From a virus, in IMG/VR virus record IMGVR_UViG_3300020463_002002, positions 1 through 21,194 of that record: a stretch of DNA of 21,194 nt, one strand, 5' to 3'. Of the stretch, positions 1-6,253 are shown in pieces (position 1 is the stretch's first letter; the number at the start of each line of letters is the position of its first letter). A program made the translations under genes and the position numbers. The notes beneath the pieces were generated by a model, which made no database searches, had not been told where the DNA came from, and saw only the letters and a program-made list of their open reading frames with translations.

Positions 1-426
1 GTAATTTTATTATTGACTAAATATCTTGGTATAAGCATACTAATATTTATCGGATTAATGTTAACAAAAGATATAGAACAAAATTTTCCATATATAAGCG
101 TAGTTACTTACGGTGGCAACGAATATGTAGGCATCATTGCAAATCAAGATCAATATGTAACTACAATGTTTGTATACACAGAACTAAAGACTGAAAAAGA
201 AAAACAACGTTTATTAGAATTAGGAAGTATATGGTGGTGGGAATCAAATAGAATGATACCTATCAATATATTCTTGCGAGAAGACATGAAATATTACAAT
301 CATTGTCTACTAACTATGAATAGTAAAGACGTTAAAGTAACAATAGGACCTGTTACAAATATTAATAATCTTACAGTTAAACGGGTAAAAAGAAAAAGCG
401 TACAACTAATACGCAAACCTACGTAG
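1..426 (+). CDS. Membrane-anchored hypothetical protein (5' end uncertain)
   Basis: I do not recognise this protein. The frame is open from base 1, so the start may lie outside the window; the first start codon visible inside is a TTG at 13, giving about 137 residues. The N-terminus is hydrophobic (about residues 4-16, rich in Ile and Leu) and looks like a single membrane anchor or uncleaved signal. It is followed by a polar domain with a Trp-Trp-Trp run near residue 74 and a basic tail (KRVKRKS). It is on the plus strand, convergent with the minus-strand DnaE-like gene; the two share 8 bp at their 3' ends, where both stop codons sit in the palindrome CTACGTAG. The reading frame and the topology are seen; the membrane location is inferred. 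Confidence 0.6.
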   Translation, partial: VILLLTKYLGISILIFIGLMLTKDIEQNFPYISVVTYGGNEYVGIIANQDQYVTTMFVYTELKTEKEKQRLLELGSIWWWESNRMIPINIFLREDMKYYNHCLLTMNSKDVKVTIGPVTNINNLTVKRVKRKSVQLIRKPT

Positions 427-985
427 TCATTTTTTCGCAAATTAAATTCATGTGTACTACACATGCTACAGCATAGCTCATAGCATGTGCTTTCTTAAAA
501 TAATAGTCACCGTTTGTTGGTTTTATCCAAACTTCTTTCATTATCGTTTGCCAGTCTTTGTCCGCTAGATGTCTTTTGGCTGGACGTATTATTGCTAGTG
601 TCGCGGCCAATTGGCTTACCGAGGTAGGCTTCAATTGTTTCAACAGACTGTCGTGTCCGCTTAGATGAAAGACTTGATCGACGAAGTCCTTGTGCTCCAA
701 TAGTTCCCATAGTGGCTCCTTTCTCATTAGGCTTATTAAATGTGTCTCGTCTTCTACATCTTTGTAGATAGACACATTTAGAAAATCTAATTTAAAGTAT
801 CCGCGGTCTTCAGCAGTTTTATAATCAACCGTGCATATATTGTTAACAGGGTTGTGTGGACATTCAGTAACATACACACCTGTATTATGTTTCTTACCTG
901 TATCTAGTTTTGCTACTCTGTGATTAAGTTGTGATAATATAATATCTCTATCAGCAAAGTCTATATCAATATCAGGCAAGGTCAC
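419..985 (-). CDS. Miniature DnaE-like protein (PolIII-alpha palm/finger remnant)
   Basis: This short protein reads as a collapsed bacterial DNA polymerase III alpha core. Residues 4-10 (PDIDIDF) match the DnaE palm motif with the first two catalytic Asp (D7, D9). Residues 31-39 (KKHNTGVYV) match the GKHAGGVVI region. KLDFLNV (D67) matches the third catalytic Asp motif KFDFLGL. FVDQVFHLSGHDSLLKQLKP through AIIRP (about 101-134) follows the finger region, and FKKAHAMSYA (163-172) matches FNKSHSAAYA. PHP, most of the palm inserts, the beta-clamp and OB regions are absent; real DnaE is over 1,000 residues. The start is GTG at 985, or TTG at 979, which has a better-spaced GAGGA. It overlaps the upstream nucleotidyltransferase gene by 14 bp and is last in the long unit. 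Family origin is clear by eye; activity is unknown. Confidence 0.75.
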   Translation of the reverse strand: MTLPDIDIDFADRDIILSQLNHRVAKLDTGKKHNTGVYVTECPHNPVNNICTVDYKTAEDRGYFKLDFLNVSIYKDVEDETHLISLMRKEPLWELLEHKDFVDQVFHLSGHDSLLKQLKPTSVSQLAATLAIIRPAKRHLADKDWQTIMKEVWIKPTNGDYYFKKAHAMSYAVACVVHMNLICEKMTT

Positions 986-1346
986 CGTCCTCTCTCATTT
1001 GCTTCCTAATTTTTGTTGCACTTATTTGATGAATATCTTCTCCAAGATCATGTTCTGTAAAAGTATATCCAACTCCTCTACCATAACTTATGTTTACAAT
1101 ATTAGGAACTTTTATTATAACATAATCTATATTATATGTAAAGTTTTCTTTGTTCAATTCTTTTATAATCTTGTCTGCCACATCAGTAGTGCTAAAAGGG
1201 TTGTCTTCAAATCCTTGTACATCTCTAATCATTATACATACTTGACCTGTTTTAGTAATAGCTTTTTTAAAAAGTTCTGTATGTCCTTTATGCCAAGGTT
1301 GCCACCTACCTAACATCATTGCTGTAGGTTTTTTATTGTCGAACAT
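972..1346 (-). CDS. HIGH-motif nucleotidyltransferase (NMNAT/cytidylyltransferase-like)
   Basis: A 124-aa nucleotidyltransferase of the Rossmann-like cytidylyltransferase superfamily. GRWQPWHKGH at 13-22 is the nucleotide-binding HxGH motif, and ISATKIR at 108-114 is the second ATP-binding signature. Enzymes of this superfamily transfer AMP or CMP to a phosphorylated or acidic acceptor. The wording of both motifs is closest to NMN adenylyltransferases. The position directly after an APS-kinase-like gene and a sulfotransferase suggests the alternative that it supplies an adenylylated substrate for sulfation, but the classical ATP-sulfurylase RNPxHxxH motif is absent. The ATG at 1346 is preceded by GGAG at 7 nt and overlaps the kinase gene by 14 bp. 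Superfamily is confident, substrate is not. Confidence 0.7.
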   Translation of the reverse strand: MFDNKKPTAMMLGRWQPWHKGHTELFKKAITKTGQVCIMIRDVQGFEDNPFSTTDVADKIIKELNKENFTYNIDYVIIKVPNIVNISYGRGVGYTFTEHDLGEDIHQISATKIRKQMREDGDLA

Positions 1347-1764
1347 TATTACGCTCCATATAATTTAATACTACTTCACTTAATTGTGCATGTGTATCTG
1401 TAAACCATTTTCTAATATGGTAATTACAATTAGGAGGATTTTCAAATAGTGTATTTGTATCCTTATATTCTGAAGCTATAATGGTATCCATCCATACAGT
1501 GTAATCTGGTTCGAATGCTTTTCTAGTTTCTTCCGTAGGACACACAAAGTCTGCAACAGCAACTTTTCCTGCTGATACAACTCCGTCAGCTAAATGTCTC
1601 ATACGTTGTGCTTGTCTTATACGTCCTTCTATTGAGAAGTCCCAGTCGTTATAATTTTTTCTTACTTCGTCTGCGTTGATATGAACACCGTTTATAAGTT
1701 GTGCAAATGGCTTTGCAAGTGTAGTTTTTCCGCTACCTGGTAATCCAAAAATTAAAATCTTCAT
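1333..1764 (-). CDS. APS-kinase-like P-loop kinase (CysC family)
   Basis: A 143-aa small kinase resembling adenylylsulfate kinase, which phosphorylates APS to PAPS, the universal sulfate donor. The P-loop GLPGSGKTT is at 7-15. INADEVRKNYNDWDFS (29-44) follows the CysC pattern of (D)GDxVRxxLxxDLGFS, then RIRQAQRMRHLADGVVSAGK (48-67) matches the conserved helix before the ISP motif. At the ISP position this protein reads VCP (74-76), so the usual Ser is a Cys. FENPPN (107-112) resembles the yExPxxPd stretch near the C-terminus. It is shorter than typical CysC (about 200 residues). The ATG at 1764 overlaps the sulfotransferase stop as TAATG, implying co-expression. The context of sulfotransferase and nucleotidyltransferase supports PAPS supply; another small-molecule kinase role remains possible. 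Confidence 0.7.
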   Translation of the reverse strand: MKILIFGLPGSGKTTLAKPFAQLINGVHINADEVRKNYNDWDFSIEGRIRQAQRMRHLADGVVSAGKVAVADFVCPTEETRKAFEPDYTVWMDTIIASEYKDTNTLFENPPNCNYHIRKWFTDTHAQLSEVVLNYMERNNVRQ

Positions 1765-2324
1765 TATATCATCCTAGTGTAGTGCAAATATTTAAAATCT
1801 TTTTTAAAATCTTTGCGTACCCTTTCTAACACTGCACTGTTTGTATAATAAGACGGCAACGCTATTCCGTCTTGTTTAGATACATTAACTTTAGGAAAAG
1901 GTTTCGGAGTATGCAAATATGCTTGTAATTTTTCTAAGTCAGTTTCTAATTTAAATTTTTTATGCACATAAAATTTATTGCCGTTCATTATATAGTCTAT
2001 CTGTAATCGCCAAGGTTGATTATCTCTCAAAGGAGATATACGAGGACGATCCATCACAAATTGTGTCCAGGGAAAGTCTTGTTCAAGCCAGCCCATCTTT
2101 ATACTGTAATTATAAAAACTTACTAGTCTTGAATAAGGATTTCTAACTATACAAAAGCGTTCTTCGTTTGGATAATCGGTATAATATTTGTATGCTGTCC
2201 TATGTTTTTTAGTATCTGCGCCGTTGTCTTTTGTTCTAGGACTATTCACAGGAAGTTTATTTTCTCTTAAAAACTTTATCATACTTCGGCCGGCAGTTTT
2301 TGGTATGTGGATAAATCTTTTCAC
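1764..2324 (-). CDS. PAPS-dependent sulfotransferase
   Basis: A 186-aa sulfotransferase of the type that sulfates carbohydrates. The N-terminal FIHIPKTAGRSM (4-15) is the 5'-phosphosulfate-binding loop of the HIPKTAG (Sulfotransfer_2-like) group. VRNPYSRLVSFYNY (60-73) is the 3'-phosphate-binding motif with its Arg and Ser. These two PAPS contacts are seen directly; the acceptor cannot be read from sequence. The start is GTG at 2324 in a GTGA overlap with the stop of the zinc-finger gene, with AAGGA about 9 nt upstream. It is followed immediately by the APS-kinase-like gene, so donor synthesis and transfer appear coupled. Given the surrounding CMP-KDO, GDP-deoxysugar and glycosyltransferase genes, a glycan acceptor is the simplest inference. 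Confidence 0.8.
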   Translation of the reverse strand: MKRFIHIPKTAGRSMIKFLRENKLPVNSPRTKDNGADTKKHRTAYKYYTDYPNEERFCIVRNPYSRLVSFYNYSIKMGWLEQDFPWTQFVMDRPRISPLRDNQPWRLQIDYIMNGNKFYVHKKFKLETDLEKLQAYLHTPKPFPKVNVSKQDGIALPSYYTNSAVLERVRKDFKKDFKYLHYTRMI

Positions 2325-3022
2325 AGATTACTTTCCTTGGCTACTTGCTTTGCTAGTTCAACATCCTTAGGCAGTTTTCTAAATCTCATTGCCCAATGCT
2401 CTGGATAAATTACATGATAAACCATTTCTAACTGTTCATCATTAAATTTACTTAGCATATTTTTTCCGCTATCACAATTTAAAAGTAACCAAGGTGAAAT
2501 CTTTCCGTCCTTTATATCCCATACAGCCTTGTTAAGACTAATGTAATTAAAATAATGATTCCAAGCCGCTGGCTCATTTTCGCTTGCCCATTCCATCATA
2601 GTCTGCACACTGCGTTCTAACGCTGTTGTGACATCTTCTTTAAGAATAAATTCTAGTACATATTTTTCATACAGTTCATCTCTACACCAATGATCAAGTT
2701 TAACTCCGCTTGTTACAACATAATCAATATAACGCTCAGGATATAGAGGCCGCACATTATTGATAAACGAACCAAACTTGACGAAAGCATTATAGTACTG
2801 CGAGTTACAAAAGTCTTCATATGTTTTTTCTTTCTTTGCCCCTGCACTTAATTTATAAAATCTATTAAAAGCATACATGCCATAGCGTACACGCTTCTCA
2901 TCTTTTTGTAGATGTCTACGTTTTTTTTCGCACATATGCGCCGCAAGAGTTTTTTCTCTTACGTAACTGCTACCACAATATTCGCACTTGAATGCCTTAT
3001 TAGACAAGTTTCTCACCCACAT
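2321..3022 (-). CDS. Zinc-finger-containing conserved phage protein
   Basis: A 233-aa protein with an N-terminal zinc-finger-like knuckle: Cys13-x2-Cys16, then 12 residues to His29, with Cys31 or His37 as the fourth ligand. A strongly basic stretch follows (KKRRHLQKDEKR, about 33-44), which fits nucleic-acid binding. The rest is a mostly helical, aromatic-rich domain (for example YAFNRFYKL, WASENEPAAWNHYFNYI) with no motif I can name. I believe related zinc-knuckle proteins occur in other marine T4-like phages, but I cannot assign a function. The ATG at 3022 overlaps the end of the oxygenase gene by 23 bp and has no clear Shine-Dalgarno; GTG at 3016 is an alternative start. Confidence 0.6.
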   Translation of the reverse strand: MWVRNLSNKAFKCEYCGSSYVREKTLAAHMCEKKRRHLQKDEKRVRYGMYAFNRFYKLSAGAKKEKTYEDFCNSQYYNAFVKFGSFINNVRPLYPERYIDYVVTSGVKLDHWCRDELYEKYVLEFILKEDVTTALERSVQTMMEWASENEPAAWNHYFNYISLNKAVWDIKDGKISPWLLLNCDSGKNMLSKFNDEQLEMVYHVIYPEHWAMRFRKLPKDVELAKQVAKESNL

Positions 3023-3647
3023 TCATACTGTTCATTGATACATCACCAGCAACACTTATTCTATAAGAATTAGGTTTTGTATAACTTGGATATACCATAT
3101 GACCCATATCGCTTGGGAACAGTATAAGCGTACCTTCCATACTAGGATCTAATTTATAATTTCTCTGTTGTATCTGTCCAATTGTATTTGTATATTGTAT
3201 TACAAAATCACTTGCGTCTGGATGTGCAAATCCTAAGTCACCTTCTTGTTCTTCTCTGTAATCTGTTGGAATTTTTAACCATACAACAAAACTGAAAACT
3301 GCTTGATGATCATGTATACTTTGATATTGATCACTTGTAGTAATACGCACCCAAAATCTATTGAACTCTAAATTATGATAGTGTGTGGTTTTAATATTAA
3401 TAGGCCAACCCCAATTGTCAGCGTATGCATTAATTAAAGGTTGCAGGACCTCTTTTTCAAATGTATTTTCATGATCTATAAGGCTCCATTGATTATCTTT
3501 TGCATGGCTTATTACTTCATTACCATCAAAGTTATATCCTACATATGCTGTATCTTTAATGTATGCATATAATAAATCAATGTGTCGTTGTGTTAATTTG
3601 TATTCAAGTATACCATAATTATTAGGAGTAATTAATTTGTAGTCCAT
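3000..3647 (-). CDS. 2OG-Fe(II) oxygenase
   Basis: A 215-aa protein resembling the 2OG-Fe(II) oxygenase group often found in marine T4-like phages (prolyl-hydroxylase-like double-stranded beta helix). The core reads SIHDHQAVFSFVVWLKIP (110-127), which gives the first metal His (H112 or H114) and the following strand typical of the HxHxxxxxSGVYYL pattern. LILFPSDMGHMVYPS (174-188) supplies the distal His183, and YRISVAGDV (195-203) the Arg196 that would bind the 2-oxoglutarate carboxylate. Such enzymes hydroxylate or otherwise oxidise proteins or small molecules; the substrate is unknown. It begins at ATG 3647 as TAATG with the upstream gene and lies between a clamp-loader-like gene and the zinc-finger gene. 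Confidence 0.7.
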   Translation of the reverse strand: MDYKLITPNNYGILEYKLTQRHIDLLYAYIKDTAYVGYNFDGNEVISHAKDNQWSLIDHENTFEKEVLQPLINAYADNWGWPINIKTTHYHNLEFNRFWVRITTSDQYQSIHDHQAVFSFVVWLKIPTDYREEQEGDLGFAHPDASDFVIQYTNTIGQIQQRNYKLDPSMEGTLILFPSDMGHMVYPSYTKPNSYRISVAGDVSMNSMNVGEKLV

Positions 3648-4099
3648 TATAATTTTACCTCTATGTTATGATCTTCTGCAAGTTGTTTAATATCTTTTTT
3701 ACTGTTGATCGACGCTAATATTTCAAGTTCATTTTGCTTCATGTGCGGATAAACTTGCTCTAACACTTTTACAAGTTTGTTATTATCTTGTGTTTTCTTT
3801 TTAAATCCTATCCAAGGATGGTACTCAATTTTTCCTGTAGCACCACTCATGCACAATAGTTGCCATTGCAATTTTTGATGCTTGCTTACTTCCATATAGT
3901 TTTTATTATAGTATTCATTTGTTTTGAATATAGCAAGCTCTTGTTTGTCTCTGTCGCCTTGTACAGAACTTACATATCTATTGAGCAACCAAAAACTAAC
4001 TTGTTTACGTTCGTCATCTGTAATCTCATTCCAAACGTTTTTTGCACCCATATCTATGGCTGCTAGTATATCTTTTATTGGGAGTTTTTGTTGTGCCAT
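3647..4099 (-). CDS. Possible clamp-loader small subunit (gp62-like)
   Basis: A 150-aa protein tentatively likened to the T4 gp62 clamp-loader subunit as found in marine T4-like phages. The pattern supporting this is FWLLNRYVSS (36-45), a helix with NEYYNKNY and HQKLQWQLLC, a central Trp in PWIGFKKK, and a C-terminal half of the form VLEQVYPHMKQNELEILAS... DIKQLAEDH, which resembles the helical repeat and the closing helix of gp62. No catalytic motif is expected in gp62. gp44 and gp45 are not next to it, which weakens the call. The start ATG 4099 lies inside the 3' end of kdsB (25-bp overlap), with GAGGA about 9 nt upstream. It could equally be an unrelated conserved phage protein. Confidence 0.4.
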   Translation of the reverse strand: MAQQKLPIKDILAAIDMGAKNVWNEITDDERKQVSFWLLNRYVSSVQGDRDKQELAIFKTNEYYNKNYMEVSKHQKLQWQLLCMSGATGKIEYHPWIGFKKKTQDNNKLVKVLEQVYPHMKQNELEILASINSKKDIKQLAEDHNIEVKL

Positions 4100-4746
4100 T
4101 CCTCTAGATCCTCAGGTGTGTTTATCTCTGTACCTTTATATTGTACACTCTTACATCCTATTTGCCAACCATTTTTTAGCCAACGTAGCTGTTCAAGTTT
4201 TTCAATTTGTTCTTCTTGACTTATCACACTGGGATATTGTTCTAGAGCCTTTGCAGAGTATCCATATATTCCTAAATGCCAATCACCATAACCAGTCATA
4301 CCTCTGCCAAACCATAATGCTCTATCTGTAGATCTTACCATTTTTACAGTGTGAGGATCGTTTTGTTTTTCTTTTGGCATCTCAGTATAAACAGTAGATA
4401 CATCGCAATCCTTTAAAGCATTAATTGCTGTGTTAACAATTTCTGGTGTAACATCTGCCATATCACCTTGAACATTTACATAATGCTTATAATTTACAAA
4501 TGCCTTTACATGTGCGCCTTGGCATCTTTCTGTGCCGTTATCATATTGATCTCTATCAATAATACACGGACCACCTACTGCATTATATATTTCTTGGTGA
4601 TCAGTCAAAACATATGTATCAATGCCTGTGCTTTTACAGATATCATATACACGTTTAATTAGAGGCACACCGTTTAAGTGAGCGAGAGGTTTACCTGGAA
4701 ATCTTGTACTTGCCCAACGTGCAGGAATTAAAATTGCCACACTCAT
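4075..4746 (-). CDS. kdsB: CMP-KDO synthetase (3-deoxy-manno-octulosonate cytidylyltransferase)
   Basis: KdsB couples CTP and KDO to CMP-KDO, the activated donor for KDO transferases. IPARWASTRFPGKPLA (7-22) is the CTP-binding signature; DNGTERCQGAH corresponds to the family's GTERCAEA; VNVQGD is the Mg-binding loop; LGIYGYS matches the HIGIYAY strand; and EQLRWLKNGW ... INTPEDLEEW is the C-terminal signature. In most KdsB proteins this last motif begins with Asp (VDTPEDL), and here it is Asn, so one predicted metal ligand is changed. At 223 aa it is slightly shorter than the usual 245-250. It starts at 4746 in an ATGA overlap with the SDR gene, with GGAGA 8-9 nt upstream. Together with kdsA in the same unit it completes two of the KDO steps. 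Confidence 0.9.
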   Translation of the reverse strand: MSVAILIPARWASTRFPGKPLAHLNGVPLIKRVYDICKSTGIDTYVLTDHQEIYNAVGGPCIIDRDQYDNGTERCQGAHVKAFVNYKHYVNVQGDMADVTPEIVNTAINALKDCDVSTVYTEMPKEKQNDPHTVKMVRSTDRALWFGRGMTGYGDWHLGIYGYSAKALEQYPSVISQEEQIEKLEQLRWLKNGWQIGCKSVQYKGTEINTPEDLEEWHNKNSQ

Positions 4747-5285
4747 AAAGGTCTCCTACTGTGCATTACATCAATAGTATAATTCTTTATAAGCATTTGT
4801 TTTGGCGCAAGCATAACTTGTTCTATAATTATTTTAGCAACATCTGTTGTATCCATTTTTCTAGCTTGTTTGTTTGCAACCAAAGGTGTGTCCATTCTAC
4901 CTAATTTTACTTGTACGACTTTGCATTCGCTGTCTATAAGTTGTAATTGCATACACGCTTTATCTAGTGCCGCTTTATGCACTGCATAAGGATTAATAAC
5001 ATCATAATTACCATCTGCACTAACACTTCCGATGTTAATGATTGTGCAGTCTCTATCTTTGTTTTTCTCAAATAATTTGTAAAGAAGATCTGTTTGTGCC
5101 CAATTTGCATAAGCATTATTAACAAAGACATCCCAATAATTTCTTTGCACAAAGTTTTCTAAATTTTTTTGTAAATCAAATCCATTACTACGGCTCAATC
5201 CTTCTGTATGATAATCATGGAGAATACATGTATCATAAATTGCTTTGCCTAAACCGCTTGTATGTCCTGTTACAAATACGTTCAT
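4743..5285 (-). CDS. Short-chain dehydrogenase/reductase (SDR)
   Basis: A compact 180-aa NAD(P)-binding SDR. VTGHTSGLGKAI (5-16) is the TGxxxGxG cofactor loop, FVNNAYA corresponds to the NNAG strand, IINIGSVSADG carries the catalytic Ser, and PYAVHKAALDKA carries the YxxxK pair. It is shorter than the classical 250 residues and lacks much of the C-terminal substrate-binding part. It sits between gmd (TAATG overlap) and kdsB (ATGA overlap). That position makes it a candidate for reducing a keto-sugar nucleotide, for instance a ColC-like 4-keto reduction after the ColD-like step, although ColC proper is a longer extended SDR. The SDR fold is well supported; the substrate is inferred only from context. 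Confidence 0.75.
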   Translation of the reverse strand: MNVFVTGHTSGLGKAIYDTCILHDYHTEGLSRSNGFDLQKNLENFVQRNYWDVFVNNAYANWAQTDLLYKLFEKNKDRDCTIINIGSVSADGNYDVINPYAVHKAALDKACMQLQLIDSECKVVQVKLGRMDTPLVANKQARKMDTTDVAKIIIEQVMLAPKQMLIKNYTIDVMHSRRPL

Positions 5286-6253
5286 TAGAACCTTTTTAAA
5301 TCCTCATCTACCATCATGGTTATTAACTTTTCAAAATCAACTTTAGGTTTCCAACCTAATTCTTTTTGCAATTTTGTACTATCACCTCTTAGAAAATCTA
5401 ATTCTGCAGGACGGATAAAATTATGATCAATATGAATGTGGTCTTCCCAATCAGTAATTCCAACATGTCTGAATGCTGTTTTACATACGTCTTTTACGCT
5501 ATATGTTTTTCCTGTGGCACACACATAATCTTTCGGTTCGTCTGCTTGTAGCATCATCCACATTGCTTCTACAAAGTCACCTGCATACCCCCAATCTCTT
5601 TTTGCATCTATGTTGCCAAGTCCTATCTTAAAATTTTTTCCATTAGCAATAGCCGCAACACCATTTGTAATTTTACGTGTAACAAATTCAATACCTCTAA
5701 TCGGTGATTCATGATTAAATAATATACCACTACATGCAAACATGTCATAACTTTCTCTCATATTACGTGTAATATGATATCCGTATAATTTAGCTACACC
5801 ATAAGGAGAACGTGGTTGCATATTTGTAGTTTCTCTTTGCCAACCTGCTTCGTGACTGTTACCAAACATTTCGCTAGTGCCCGCTTGATAAAATTTACAT
5901 TTAGGTTTAATTCTACGTACAGCTTCTAAACAATTCAATGGACCTAACGCATCTACCTGACTAGTTACATGAGCTAATCGCCAACTACCACCTACAAAAC
6001 TTTGTGCGGCTAGATTGTAAAATTCATCTGGTTGATGTTTCTCTACAATATCAAATATACTTCCTATGTCAGTTACATCTCCAGTTTCTAAAAATAATCC
6101 TCTTTTTAATAAATCTAAATATTCAATATTATTCCAACTAGGATCGGTATATCTTTTAATCATACCTACTACACGGTAGCCTTTTGTTAGTAAAAAGTCT
6201 GCAAGATAGCAAGCATCCTGTCCAGGAAATCCTGTAATTACAGCTACTCTCAT
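5285..6253 (-). CDS. gmd: GDP-mannose 4,6-dehydratase
   Basis: Gmd converts GDP-D-mannose to GDP-4-keto-6-deoxy-D-mannose, the entry to fucose, rhamnose, perosamine and colitose. The 322-aa protein has the NADP loop GFPGQDACYLADFLL (8-22), the catalytic Thr and Glu in AGTSEMFG, and Tyr and Lys in SPYGVAKLYGY. The diagnostic blocks NHESPIRGIEFVTRKIT and RDWGYAGDFVEAMWMMLQ match the family closely. It is a little shorter than typical Gmd (about 345-370). The ATG at 6253 overlaps the upstream stop as TAATG and has GGAGA about 7 nt ahead. The product is the known substrate of ColD-type dehydratases, and the gene just upstream looks like one. Confidence 0.92.
   Translation of the reverse strand: MRVAVITGFPGQDACYLADFLLTKGYRVVGMIKRYTDPSWNNIEYLDLLKRGLFLETGDVTDIGSIFDIVEKHQPDEFYNLAAQSFVGGSWRLAHVTSQVDALGPLNCLEAVRRIKPKCKFYQAGTSEMFGNSHEAGWQRETTNMQPRSPYGVAKLYGYHITRNMRESYDMFACSGILFNHESPIRGIEFVTRKITNGVAAIANGKNFKIGLGNIDAKRDWGYAGDFVEAMWMMLQADEPKDYVCATGKTYSVKDVCKTAFRHVGITDWEDHIHIDHNFIRPAELDFLRGDSTKLQKELGWKPKVDFEKLITMMVDEDLKRF

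Noticed and set aside
507-710. A second minus-strand frame inside the DnaE-like gene
   Set aside because: It is an Arg/Ser-rich shadow of the DnaE-like frame, which carries the motifs.
999-1313. Plus-strand open frames opposite the minus-strand genes (also at 3860-4331, 6914-7210, 12752-13045, 17791-18093 and others)
   Set aside because: They lie entirely within well-supported minus-strand genes, show low-complexity, Ile/Phe/Cys-rich translations, and lack ribosome sites or recognisable motifs.
972-1346. Calling the nucleotidyltransferase an ATP sulfurylase
   Set aside because: It lacks the RNPxHxxH motif and the size of Sat enzymes; the GRWQPWHKGH wording fits NMNAT/cytidylyltransferases better. 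Only the neighbours suggest sulfation.
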